Positions 31,217 through 41,194 of a stretch of DNA of 64,000 nucleotides are shown piece after piece (within the stretch, counting starts at the first letter, position 1; each line of letters starts with the position of its first letter). The stretch covers positions 186,001-250,000 of the forward strand of contig JARGSG010000018.1 in NCBI GenBank assembly GCA_030374805.1, given 5' to 3'. The notes beneath the pieces are model-generated. The model was not told the DNA's origin. It searched no databases and was given only the letters and a program-made list of their open reading frames with translations. A program made the position numbers and the translations under genes. The stretch is from Gracilaria gracilis (Eukaryota; Rhodophyta; Florideophyceae; Gracilariales; Gracilariaceae).

Positions 31217-33040
31217 ATGGCCAAGCAAAAGACGAGATCAACGAATGTTGACGATGTGAGTGTACACGGCGCGAAACGCAGAAGGCGTGGAGAACCGGGA
31301 ACTCGGTGTGGAGAACCGGTAAGTCGGGAGGGGAGCATGGTGCGTACTACGCGTGCGCCTCGAAGTGGGTTGCGACGAAAAGGGGGGCGGAACGATAAAG
31401 GCGTGAGCTCGGAACCAACGGGGCAAATTGAGCGAACTGTAAGTGAGGCGGTGACTGGACCTAATAGAGACTCCGATAAACGGGATACTACTACTGGAAA
31501 GGGTATGAAAGGAACGGGAGGTGTTCCGAGAAGGGAAGTAAGAGAGACAAGGCCGACGGAAGTAGTACAGGAGGGTGAATGCAAGAAGTGATAGGAAACG
31601 AAGGGGAACATGGAAGAAGTGGGAAGGGAATGATCATGACGCAGAGTAGTACCGAGATCGTCGGAGGGGTAGTCGGGAAACGATTACGGGAAGACAGAGA
31701 GTGGGGAGGAGGTCTGTGGTTGATGTTCGTCGAAGCAGGGGCCGAGAAATAGAGAACACAGGTGGCGGCCGATCTGCGAAAACTCGGGCATTACATACAT
31801 TGATTTTTGTTAGACAACAAAGGGAACGTGAGTAGGAAAGAATGGGTGGTGGACGAGAAACTGAGATCCGCGACCAGCGTAACATTGGAAGGGTTCGGAA
31901 AAGTAGGGAAATAGATATAGCAGAGGCGAGCGGGAGACAAAGGGGGCATGTAACGAGGGGAAACAACGTAGATGTCAGAAGCAAACGGGCATAACCCGGA
32001 GTAGAAGGGAGTCTTTTCTGACGTACAAGTATCGGAACCGGTATGGAAGTTTATGCGGAAAGAAGATCAGTTGGAGATGATGATGTAGAAGAAAACCTTG
32101 AAGTCGATCCAGTGGTTCGAAGAAGTCGTGGGAGTGAAGGAGACGTGATGAACACAGTGCCACGCACGCCTCAGGGTATGCGTGTAAGGTGGAACAACGA
32201 TACGTTACGGCGAGAAGTGGATGAAGAATCTGTGATCGGTCCTGGAGAAGGCGTAGGAAGGCTTCGTGCAAAAAATATGCGATGTACTCGAAAACAGGAA
32301 GGGAATGAAGAGGATATAAGTGTGTTACCAAGGTCTGCGCTCGTCGAGAAGATGAATTCACTGAAGGCACAGTTAGTGAATATGAAGGAAGATAACTATA
32401 GCCTGATGGTGAGTTTGAAGCTCACGTAGAAAGAGTTGGAGCCGGTGAGGGAAAAGATGAAGGAAGACGATGTGCTAATTGAAAATTTAAGGGAGGCGGT
32501 ATAGGGGAGTGGGCGAGGCGTGAGACAGGATAAGAAGGACTTCAAGCGACATCGAGAATATGATATTGGGGTGCAAGAATGTTTTTATGGGTTTAAAAGG
32601 GCCATGTATGATAAGATTCTGTATTATGGGAAGTTGGAGGCATCTGAACTTTGCTTTGATACGAAGAATGTGGGAAGGAGCTGGAAGACCCGAAGTGAGA
32701 CGGTGGAGGAAAGTAAGGAGGAGAGTTGGTACGTCGTTGGAGATAAGAAGATGGAGCCTAGATGCCCGTCTGAGAAACCATATGAGATGAGGCCATATAC
32801 ACCGGCGACAAAGGGGGGGAGCGATGTGTTCTTGAAGCACGTGGTCGAGACCAAAACAATGGGAGAGAAGTAGGAGATGATAAGAGATGTCGGGAGGAAA
32901 GAGGAGTGCGTGGAGAATGTGAGCGCGGACAGATGTCTGAAGCAACGGATGAGGCCGACGCCAAGCGATGTAGTTGGGGTTCAGAAGCGGCCAGCGCGTG
33001 ACAAACTGTTTTCGATGCTGGTATACGACTTGATAGCGAA
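31217..33040 (+). pseudogene. Coiled-coil protein 1 homologue (cargo transposon 2), disrupted
   Basis: Homologous to 7094-9361. It has a basic N-terminus (AKQKTRSTNVDDVSVHGAK RRRR), a GKRLRED block and a coiled coil (ALVEKMNSLKAQLVNMKED). The best block is CLKQRMRPTPSDVVGVQKRP followed by ARDKLFSMLVYDLI, matching CLRQRMKQTLSDVVGVRKRN. From 32043 the frame is constant but interrupted by three TAG codons (32427, 32502 and 32871). One aligns with Gln and one with Trp of the intact copy; the third faces a Lys-Gln pair. Further frame changes lie before 32043. The C-terminal third is missing, because the homology runs straight into the transposase remnant. The long - strand frame at 32487-33746 is an antisense shadow. 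Confidence 0.75.
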
Positions 33041-33177
33041 GGGAGAGGGTGTGGAGGGCTTCGAAAGCCTGTCCCTTGGTGTTGCGAGAGACTCTCGGTT
33101 TGCGGGCAAGAAGAGCGGTTTCAGATTCATTCGTGGAGGAGAGTGTAAGGTGATTTGCGCGCGGTGAAATTCTGCTG

Positions 33178-34640
33178 CTAAGTCCGAGGAGAATGGGAGG
33201 GAAAGTGTACGTGAAGTTCGGAGCGAGAGACCGTACATCTGTGGCAGGGGTGCTGGGGACGGGTGCCGTGGGAGATGGGGAGGATATCCTTTGCTTCGGG
33301 GATGTCGGCGCAGTAGCTGGCGATGATTGGGTGGCAGCGACTGAGGACGCCATGAGCATTACGGAAGGGGAAGCCCACGAGACCGGAGGTGAGAAGAGGG
33401 AGGAGGAGCTTCGAGATGCCGAGCTGAATGAGTTCCACTTTGGTTTGGCGCGGGATGTTGGAAGGGGTTTGAGAAATGCTGTCTGTATCATGAAAAGGGG
33501 CAATTGGATGGAAGGAGGTGGGCAAATGGCCGAGAATGGTGAGATTCTTGGTGATGCACTTACGGCGAAAGGCGTCGGAGAAGTTGAGAAGTGGGATATG
33601 AAGCGGGTAGGATGTAATGGAAGACGTTTTGAGGGAAGTAGAAGACTTATTGGAGTATATTTGGACGAAGGAGATGAACAAGTCGATGCCGGTGGTGGGA
33701 GGGGTGTACCAGACGCAGGACTCGTTGGTGGACTGCATGATTGCATTTTTCAGCGCGGAAACATCTTGCTTCTCGAGAGAGGAGGACATCGGGTGTGGAA
33801 ATGCGGGAGAGCTGGAAGCGGATTTGTGAGAGACTGGGGGGAAGAAGGTTTTGTTGAAGTGTGCGAATGCGAGCTGTTCTTGAGACCTTGGATAGCATCT
33901 TTCCGGAAGATGGTGGCTGAGAAGAGTTGCTGCTGGTCGAAGATGGTGGTGGGAGCGAAACAGATGGTTCGTACTCTCTGCTGGAATAGGTTTGCCTGAA
34001 GCTGGAGGCACTGAGCGGCGGAGGAGACCGTGCTCTGGAAGGTGGATTTGGAGAAGGCGGGGTAGTTGAGGAGGGAGAGGAGCTAGTCTGACTTGCGAGA
34101 GCCGAGGTTGGAGGCTATGGAAGAGATGAAGCGAACCATGCATTCGAGGTGGGAAGTGTGGAGGGGAGGGGAGGAGGGGGGTTTTGAGGGAGGTGGGGAG
34201 AAGGAGAGGGAGCATAAGGGGAGGCGGCGATGTGGTAAGCGTCCTGGGTTTGGAGTGAGAGGGAGTTCTGTTCGTGATAATATGAGTCGTAGTCGTCGAT
34301 GGGGACGTTGTCGGAAGGCCGATTGGATGGCGGGGGTGGGGGTGGTGGACGGAGTTGAGGGGTGGACTTGTGACGCTTTGTGCGTGGGGGAAAGTGGTCG
34401 GCATCAACGCCGGCGGAGAGGAAACGAATGCTAGCAGTGAAGCGATGAGGGCATCTCCTCTGCTGCCTTTGGATGGCAGGGATAGAGCCCGCGAAGAAGG
34501 ACAGCCTTGAAAGCAGTAACTGGGAATCATGTGGAGCGGTGGGGGGCCGTTGGAGGAGAGAAAGGATACGCTGCGGGGAGCTGATATGGCGCAGAGACTC
34601 TGCCACTGGCAGTGGCGCGGAGGTGAGGAGCACGCCATGC
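33178..34640 (-). pseudogene. KDZ/Plavaka-like transposase, N-terminal half (cargo transposon 2)
   Basis: Homologous to the first half of the transposase at 3877-5250. It has CPHR followed by a Lys/Pro-rich linker (KRHKSTPQLRPPPPPPP), then FVQIYSNKSSTSLKTSSITS, SRCHPIIASYCADIPEAKDI and a CHRC zinc-ribbon-like end. The reading changes frame at least once in the N-terminal half. The catalytic half is absent, because the gene ends at a TAG (33178) abutting the coiled-coil 1 remnant. That TAG aligns with a Gln codon of the longer copy (RTQ). The deletion removed the 3' ends of both convergent genes. Confidence 0.75.
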
Positions 34641-35005
34641 AGATAGTTTTGAACGGTGAGAGGTCTAATTCGTAAACCAAATTGCTATTAAGCATCATTT
34701 CGTAGATGTATTTTGGTTATGGATATATTCCTATTTACAGCGCTACACTCGCACACATGTTCTACGTACATTTGTACCACACTTACGTTTACATTGACAT
34801 CCGAAACTAGCCAAAACCGATGTACAGACCCAGTTTGCCTTTCTTTCAAACTAGCAATGATGAAAAATAAATTGGAATAATTCTTCCAAAAAAACTAGCA
34901 CTTCTGAATGTATGGAAATATTTTCAGGAAATTGATTCTTCCAAATTTGGATAAACTCACCGGTTTTCCGGTCGTTTCGTATGGGTCATTCTTGACAGCT
35001 AAAAT
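34641..35005. other. Transposase-proximal end of cargo transposon 2
   Basis: AT-rich with no gene. AACTAGC/GCTAGTT-type motifs recur (about 34806 and 34847; also 24282 and 24336 near the other end) and may be subterminal binding sites. Confidence 0.45.
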
Positions 35006-35023
35006 AGCATTCCGATAACACCG
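35006..35023 (-). repeat. Right terminal inverted repeat of cargo transposon 2
   Basis: AGCATTCCGATAACACCG is the partner of 24249-24266. It is the transposase-proximal end of the element. Confidence 0.85.
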
Positions 35024-35025
35024 AC

Positions 35026-36514
35026 GTACTTCGACAACTTCCGGTTCGGTCGCGGAGTAAGTTCGACGGCGTCATTCTGTATTCCTATCTCGTGCTTCGG
35101 TGCTGGCGGAGCCGCCGGTGCCACCGGCACCGCCGGAACGGCCTCGAATTCGTGAGTCATGCATCCGTGCGGGAAGTAGTTCGGCTTCTGCGAGAACGGC
35201 CACGGAGGCAAACGACCAGACGGTAGGACGACGCGAACGATTGGGGCCGCCCCAGTACTCGAAGAGGGCATCTCCAGGAACGAATTGACACGTTAATCAT
35301 ACGACAAGAAGCCCGGAGTCTGGTCCCAGTCGGTCTCCAAGCGTACTGAAAGAGCTTCTACCCCACTTCAGTTGGGTATATCGTACCGCGAGTATGTTCT
35401 GCAACCCCATCTCGGCCAAGATACAGACCAATTTGTACGGTAATGGAAACAACCTTCCGTACTGAGGCTCCCCATCCTTGTGATACAGATTCTCATCTGC
35501 CGCACGGGTGAACACCTCGATACCGTCCGAAGCGGCCCGCAGGAAATCCATGAGGGCGAACACCGCCCACTCGGCGTATACCACCTGCAGTACGACACGG
35601 CTCATTTCCCCGGGAGCCATCAACTCCCCATAGTGGTACGCCACCACCGGCGGTGTGGGAACGAAAACGTTGCGAGCGACGTCGACGGAAGAGCACGACT
35701 CGGTCACCCTATAGTACACGAACGGATGTCGATTCGCTGGCACGTCGAAGATCTCGACGTTATGCCAAGCGTAGAAGTACTTCTGGGACGCACGGATGCG
35801 CGCTTCCGTTGCAGCGTTGCTGTCCCAGCGCGGGCGGTTCAACCAGTACAACTCTTCGTACTGGAGTTCGAACATCACCAGTGCCAGTGGATTACCATCC
35901 GTAGGCGGAAAGCTCCGATCGGAGTCGAAGCGATGCATGAGGCGTTGGAGCCTCGTCTGGTACTCCTTCTCCTCAGGACATCGAAGGAATGGCATATCTG
36001 CTTGGCCGAACGTACTCTGATCGGAACGACCGGTGATACCAGGCAGAAGGTTCCAGCGTGCCTGCCACGCCTTCATGTTCCTGCATTTCGGGTTGCGGCT
36101 CGCGAAATCTCGTAGCCGCAAGGATGTCGGTATCTCGGCGAACTTGAGGGCGTCAAAGTATTCCGCACTGGTTCGAGTGTATTCCGTCACGGACATCGGG
36201 ACCTGTTTCATACGACTCGGAGCTTGGAACCCACGATGGTGACGGTGATCATACTGATGACCCGGTAACGGTAAGGAACGAAATGGCATTGGCATCTGCG
36301 ACCACGCGGCACCTCCGCTCGGCTGATTCCGGTTGTTCGACCCGCTTGGATTGCTCGTCATACTGTTCGAACCCCTGGCGGAATGACTAAGCGATGGCTC
36401 TGACATTGTAAACGAAGAGGGAATGCTGTCTCTTATACGGGCTTGACCCACGTCGTTGCACCTCCCGAGGGGGATGGCGACTGTTCCGGACTTATACGCA
36501 ATGCGCGCCCGCAC
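35026..36514 (-). pseudogene. gypsy copy 1 antisense ORF, proximal block (fossil)
   Basis: This is the N-terminal part of the same antisense ORF, matching 48137-49600 (+) of the younger gypsy copy. A likely start is the methionine of MSEPSLSHSARG. The stretch 36514-35297 reads openly. It contains Ser/Asn-rich N-terminal sequence and a long Tyr/Trp-containing globular region of unknown family. The protein resembles none of the standard gypsy domains I can name. It is interrupted at the cargo transposon 2 insertion and is broken. Confidence 0.7.
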
Positions 36515-37218
36515 TGCAATGCCACGTGCACTTAACGAGGAATTGCAGCCGCATTAATTTACTACGAACGGGCGCTGACAACGTGGAACTGTCCTACTCC
36601 TTGTTCAAGTGAGTACAGCACCGTTTTTACGACGCGCGGTGTTCGCACTTCGCCCGACGCGGACGGCTCTCCACCAATATCCAATCCTGCCCTCTTTCGC
36701 CGCCCGTCCCATTCGGACTACTCTGTGTCGGTTCTGGCTACAAAAACGGTCTCCAGCTCCAACTGCTACGTGTGGTCATCCATTCGGATGCCACCACGCT
36801 CGGCAACGTGCAGACGATCGGCACGCCCTGCATGCTTCAGCGACCCTTTTGGGTGCGCGAGCGTTCCGATACGTACGGAAACCACAGCCCCTGGCTCCGT
36901 GCGGAACTGACACACACCGGAGTCGTTTGTGCGCCTCCCTGTAGCTGAACGTTTTGGCGTCAATGTCGACACCAACCATCGCACCCACTCGTTCGTTACA
37001 GCCACGCGCGCGCCTGTTCGTTCTCATGTGCCCACCAGCGCAGCCCAGGCCACTCGCCAGTTGCTCCGTTTCGCATCATACATTCCAGAAATTTTGGCAT
37101 GGCTTCGCCCCGGCCCTGGCGGGCCATTTTTAAAAAGAAGGCGAACGGTGGCCTTCTCTGACCCTGCAGACGATAGGGTGCGATACCCACACCCACTCGG
37201 ACACTTGGAGCACGAACT
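36515..37218. other. gypsy copy 1, non-coding 3' region
   Basis: This matches 48136-47309 of the younger gypsy copy in inverted orientation. In that copy the stretch lies between the antisense ORF and the 3' LTR. It probably holds the leader and promoter of the antisense ORF. I see no gene of its own here; the overlapping frames look like chance. Confidence 0.6.
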
Positions 37219-37253
37219 GTACTTTAAGAAGGGGATTTTGTGGTATAGTATAT

Positions 37254-39558
37254 GTCCAAACCATAAATCGACAAGGAGCCAAAGTTTTCAAGGTGAGCGT
37301 GACAAAAATGGCTCTATCTCTGCAACGGAGTAACAGAATAGCTCCCAACTAGCTCCAGTACGGAGAGGAGACCTCTCTTATTCATAATTCTAAAAGACGC
37401 TACTACTTCTGGAATCTGAAACGCACGGTAGGACTCACCAGTAACCCCTTTATCTTAGTCAGAAATCCAGTTTCCCTAAAACTGGCAATAAATATGCGCG
37501 TTCTGAAGGTCCTGACCGTTCAGCAATTTTGAACCTTTGAACAACCCCAGACAAAACGCGTTCCACTACTCACTGAACAAGCAAACCGTGCGCGCTTTCG
37601 ATCGGCGAAGTTCCCTTCGAACCTTACGAGTCGCTTCAAGCCGCATACGCTGAATGCTGCGCTGCGGTGCTAACTGAATCAAACAAAGAATGTCAGCCTT
37701 AGGCTCTTTGTAAGCCGCGGCCAACGCGACAGCCTCATGACGTTTCTGTTTCGCTCTTTGTGCGTCAAGCTGTTGGGCAAGGGTCTCAACCACCGCATTG
37801 GACGTCAGGTGTGAGCCAGACGTGATACAAACTCTTATGCGCCCTTCGCTCTCCACAACTGCGTCACGAAGCAACGTACGGTGAGGCCTTTCGAACACGT
37901 CAAAAAGATTTTCCACCATCACTGCGCTAACCTGGTTTCCATTTTCTTGTAGCAGATACTGTTGCAACGGAGCAATGTTTGGCCTCAGCAACTCTAAATC
38001 CCATATTCCGGTTTTATGGAACCCAGAACGTATGTTTGGAGCTGTGTGAGAGCTGTAGGAGGCGTTCGATATTCATTGGGTGACATCGAAGGCGTTCAAT
38101 TTCGTCTTCTGCCTCGCTGCTTTATGCCACTCATTTTGCAGAAAAGACTTATAAGTTGAAAACACGCCTACATCCACAGGTTGATTCCGATGAGAGGTGT
38201 GCGAAGAGAGGTCAATCACAATGACGCCTTTGTCTCTGAACGGCTTAAGTGTTCTGTACTGTACAGGGGCTCCATAACCGTCAAGTAGGAGCAGCAGCCG
38301 CTAACCATTGTGACGTAAATGCTTCGTCTCCTTCAGGAATTCATTCGCCCACTGGAACAAGATTGCGCTGTCCACTCCGGGAGGATTCCGGTGAAACAAA
38401 TAGCACGGAGGTAGGACGGAGTGCAGAGTCTTGGTCGTGCCTCGGACCTTTCGGTAATGAGCCAATGTTCCGGGGAACACAACGGCCGGTTTATAGGCGA
38501 CACCATTAGCCGACACTACAGACATCAGTGTCACTCTGTCAAGATTGCTTTTAGTCGAGACAGATTTTTGGACGAGGCGTGCTCCTGCTAAACCTATACC
38601 CTTACAAAGCGATCTTCCATTCATCCTGTCAAAGGAAGACCCGGACTTGTCAGTGTTGAAAATGAATCGTGGTTCATTTATATTGTAGCGTTGCATGGCT
38701 GCAATGACACGTGAAATGTGCTCCGTTAGGTTCTCAGCCGTTACGGCATTGACGCGTTTATCTTCCATTAATTCCACATGTTGAGCTTTCAAGCCATTTC
38801 GCTTGAGAAACGAGGTCACCCAGTTGCTGGACGGTCGGTTTCCTCGAAGTTCAATTTTGGCCCTTCTTGTCTCCGGTAAGATAGAGAAATATTCTTCAAC
38901 AAGGTCCTGAATACCCTGCCGAGTGAACGGAGTTTTATTGTCAGCGTAATAAAGGATCGATTCTGAGACAAGTTCCTCTTCTTTTGATGTTAGTGCGGTA
39001 GGCCAACCCTTAACACGCAGCGGTAGATGAATACCATGTAGACCCAATGGTTGGGACTCTGGGCAATTATTTGCCCAACGGGCGTAGACGCGGCGTCGTG
39101 TTTCTACAATCACAGCATGCTTTTCGGATAGCGTTTGTCATGAGCCTGTGCACTGGAATCGTTCAAATACCGCTGTTTGTAGTATCACGTAGTCGTGCGC
39201 CAGTTTTGCGGCGTTGGAATGGATTCCATCGATTATGGTGCTTGGTGTCAGATGGAATGGCAGTCGACATATATCATTTGAAGGCAGAAAGCGCGCGATT
39301 TTCAAATATGCCTCTACTCTAGAGATTGCTGGCTTGGTTCACTGTCAAAAGGCGATACAATGCTCGGTGGCGCTCTCATTGCCAAGGTTTTGTAGGACAA
39401 CGCGTGTGCGCGAGTTCTGTCAATGATGACATCCATATACTGGCGTTACGAGTTTATCTGTGTCAGGAATGCTATGAATATTGGCCCAATCATGGGAAGA
39501 TTCGGACAGAAATGGTAAGTGGTACCAGAACGGGTTGGCCAAGGTGTGGCCCTTGGAC
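37254..39558 (-). mobile_element. pogo-like DNA transposon copy 1
   Basis: The left end reads GTCCAAACCATAAATCG, matching the end of copy 2 at 58350. Inside is a DDE transposase of the pogo/CENP-B kind on the - strand. The right end is not clearly resolved (TTGGAC at about 39553-39558 is the best candidate). It sits 35 bp past the last recognisable base of gypsy copy 1. Confidence 0.65.
37566..39230 (-). pseudogene. pogo-like DDE transposase, copy 1, disrupted
   Basis: Homologous to 58660-60294. It has HTH-region remnants (RRRVYARWANNCPESQPLG), a core with RFIFNTDKSGSSFD (first Asp) and LLLLLDGYGAPVQ (second Asp), and a NQPVDVGVFSTYKS region with the third Asp. A basic C-terminal tail follows (RRELRRSKART). 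From 39113 down the frame is the same throughout but carries in-frame TAG at about 38280 and TGA at about 38070. DGYGAP differs from the usual DGYGAH, another sign of decay. Confidence 0.75.
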
Positions 39559-40439
39559 TAGTTGGTCGTGTGTACACGTGGGGAATTTTGGGTCTGTTCA
39601 CACAGATAATTATTTCGTTTGTCGAATTTAGTGTGGCAGCTGCCGCCTGGCACTCACGTACACCACGTGTAGATGCCTGCATAGGCGTCCACTAGATTAA
39701 TTAATCTAGTCAATCCATAGTTTAATTATCGGGTACGATATAAGAAGTGACCTCGCGGTCACCTCCATCTTGAGTAAAGGGTAACCGAGTTCGGCTCTGG
39801 ACTTTTTCGCCTTCGCGAAGTGTACAACTCTGCAAGGAGGGTCACCGCGTACGGTACGGATTTGCTCTATCCGTCGGGATCCTTTAGGCATATCTGACTT
39901 GTTATTTTCTTTGCCCTCGGGATTAACTCCGTTATCGGATCATACGTATATGTATTTTGTGCAGCTATCTGCTTACCTATAACAGGTGGACGTCCGACTC
40001 TGTATAGAGACTCTTGCCACGTGGGGTTAATACACACTATCGTCACCCGCCGCCTGGTCTGTTGCCGCATGTCGCACGCCCCACCGAGGGTTTCCTCCCT
40101 TGTTTTTCCCTTTCGTTTTTCCCCTTTTCATTCTAGTGTTTTCATCGTTCCACGATCTCATCGCTAGCAGTCTCCGTTCAACGAATCAGACGCTCCCGTT
40201 CTCTTTCACCTCCGTAGGTACATACCGAACACCTGGCGGTCTTACACCCGAATTATCCGTGTGACGGAGGGCTCTTTCACTGAGTTCACCTCAACAGAGG
40301 GCAAGGACTCGAACGCATTGAGTGCGTCTCCCATCAATGGGTTTTGCACTACAGGGTTTGACCTGAAAACGGGGAATTAAGACAGGGATGGCATTGTCGT
40401 TTTTGGGGTTTTTGCCCAATTGAGGGTTGGAAAGATACG
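39559..40439. other. No recognised gene
   Basis: About 880 bp without a convincing frame. It contains an 18-bp palindrome CTAGATTAATTAATCTAG at about 39693 and a CT-rich stretch at 40080-40130. Confidence 0.4.
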
Positions 40440-40773
40440 TTGTGGCGACGGCGGCACGCTGTATAGCGTATCCGATTGTACGTTTACGTACAAAGGGGAT
40501 GTCCACGGCGAGATGGCTGAGCCACGTGTACCCATAGGGACTGAGCGCTGCACGGATGGCTGGAAGGCACAAGTACGACACGTGGGTGATTAGACCCGTT
40601 CCGGGCTGTGGCACTGTAAGGGAACCAAGCTTACAGTAGATAGTAGGGATGCGGGGCCGACATTTAGTTGTGGATCGTATCTCGGCACCCCCGGCCGTAA
40701 ACCTTAAGCATCCTTTGCCGTACGTCTTTCTCCCCAAGTGGCGCGACCGACATAACTAACAGTACTGAACGCA
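40440..40773 (-). repeat. Repeat A, copy 1
   Basis: About 330 bp that match 58005-58340 in inverted orientation (landmarks TACGGCAAAGGATGCTT, TGGTTCCCTTACAGTGCCAC and CTATCCGTACACGTGGCT in the other copy). It directly abuts the gypsy-type LTR at 40774, as its twin abuts the LTR at 57799-58000. Confidence 0.7.
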
Positions 40774-40976
40774 CAGGTTGATTACACCGTCCGTATCCTT
40801 TCGCGTGCACCTGAGCACGCCTAGTGATATGAGCCGTCCACTCACTTTCGGACCGGCCGGGGCTTCCTGCTTTACTCCTCCGCTCGGACTCATTACACTC
40901 CTTCACTCGAGTGCTACAGGAACTTCCGCTCTCAAGACCGTTTCGGGTTCTCTTCCGATGCGTACTATATCACATG
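40774..40976 (-). repeat. Gypsy-type LTR, diverged (fossil)
   Basis: About 200 bp aligning over their whole length with the LTRs at 47106-47308 and 57799-58000, more diverged than those are from each other. It ends in ACTATATCACA at 40976. No matching element interior follows, so it is probably a solo LTR or an orphan end. Older than gypsy copy 2. Confidence 0.7.
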
Positions 40977-41194
40977 TGGAGGTACCTTCGGAAGACTTGG
41001 GTCGTAAGTTAAACTTCTTGCGGCAACCGGTTTACAACGTCACAGATTGTGGGGTCCTGGTTTGCCTTTATGCATGGTCGCTTCTACTTGGAGAACCTTT
41101 TCCGTCATCAATTAGAAACTCCGCCGATAAACACACTTTTAGAAATTATATGAAGAACGCAAGAAAAGTAATTGGAGGAATTCTGGCCATATAG
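40977..41194 (+). pseudogene. Ulp1-like (C48) SUMO-protease C-terminal fragment
   Basis: About 70 codons. NFLRQPVYNVTDCGVLVCLY corresponds to the Ulp1 block N-x-x-DCG-V/L-x-x-C around the catalytic Cys, followed by a helical C-terminus ending in TAG. The catalytic His and Asp regions upstream are absent, because the LTR lies there. It may derive from a host deSUMOylase or from the protease carried by some large transposons. Confidence 0.55.

Larger units (their letters stand above)
24249..35023 (-). mobile_element. Cargo transposon 2: deleted relative of cargo transposon 1 (10.8 kb)
   Basis: This element is inserted in the antisense ORF of gypsy copy 1. Homology to the younger gypsy copy stops at 24246 and resumes at 35026. 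The ends are 18-bp inverted repeats with one mismatch (CGGTGTTCTCGGAATGCT at 24249-24266 and its complement at 35006-35023). GTACT on each side (24242-24246 and 35026-35030), set off by AC, is a likely target duplication. Read from the right end inwards it holds transposase, coiled-coil 1, SET fragment, epimerase fragment, reductase-like and coiled-coil 2. This is the gene set and terminal layout of cargo transposon 1, except that the reductase/epimerase block is inverted. Large deletions and inserted repeats make it non-autonomous. Confidence 0.85.
1..37218 (+). mobile_element. Ty3/gypsy chromovirus copy 1, nested, left end outside window
   Basis: This is an old gypsy element in + orientation. 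Visible parts are reverse transcriptase (about 150-1050), RNase H, integrase and a chromodomain-like tail (20248-22530), and an antisense extra ORF (36514-35026 and 24246-23260, - strand) with its upstream non-coding region (36515-37218). It aligns along its length with the younger copy at 47106-58000, which lies in the opposite orientation. Two large DNA transposons are inserted in it (1056-20247 and 24249-35023). The internal homology stops near 37218, where the 3' LTR is expected; no LTR is seen there, and a pogo-like element starts 35 bp further on. The copy is broken, with many breaks besides the two insertions. It is older than both cargo transposons, because they interrupt it. Confidence 0.85.

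Noticed and set aside
32487-33746. Long - strand frame of 419 codons
   Set aside because: Pro/Ser/Leu-rich antisense shadow of the coiled-coil 1 remnant, overlapping the transposase remnant in another frame.
33193-33999. + strand frame of 268 codons
   Set aside because: Antisense of the transposase remnant, Gly/Glu/Arg-rich because the true strand is CT-rich.
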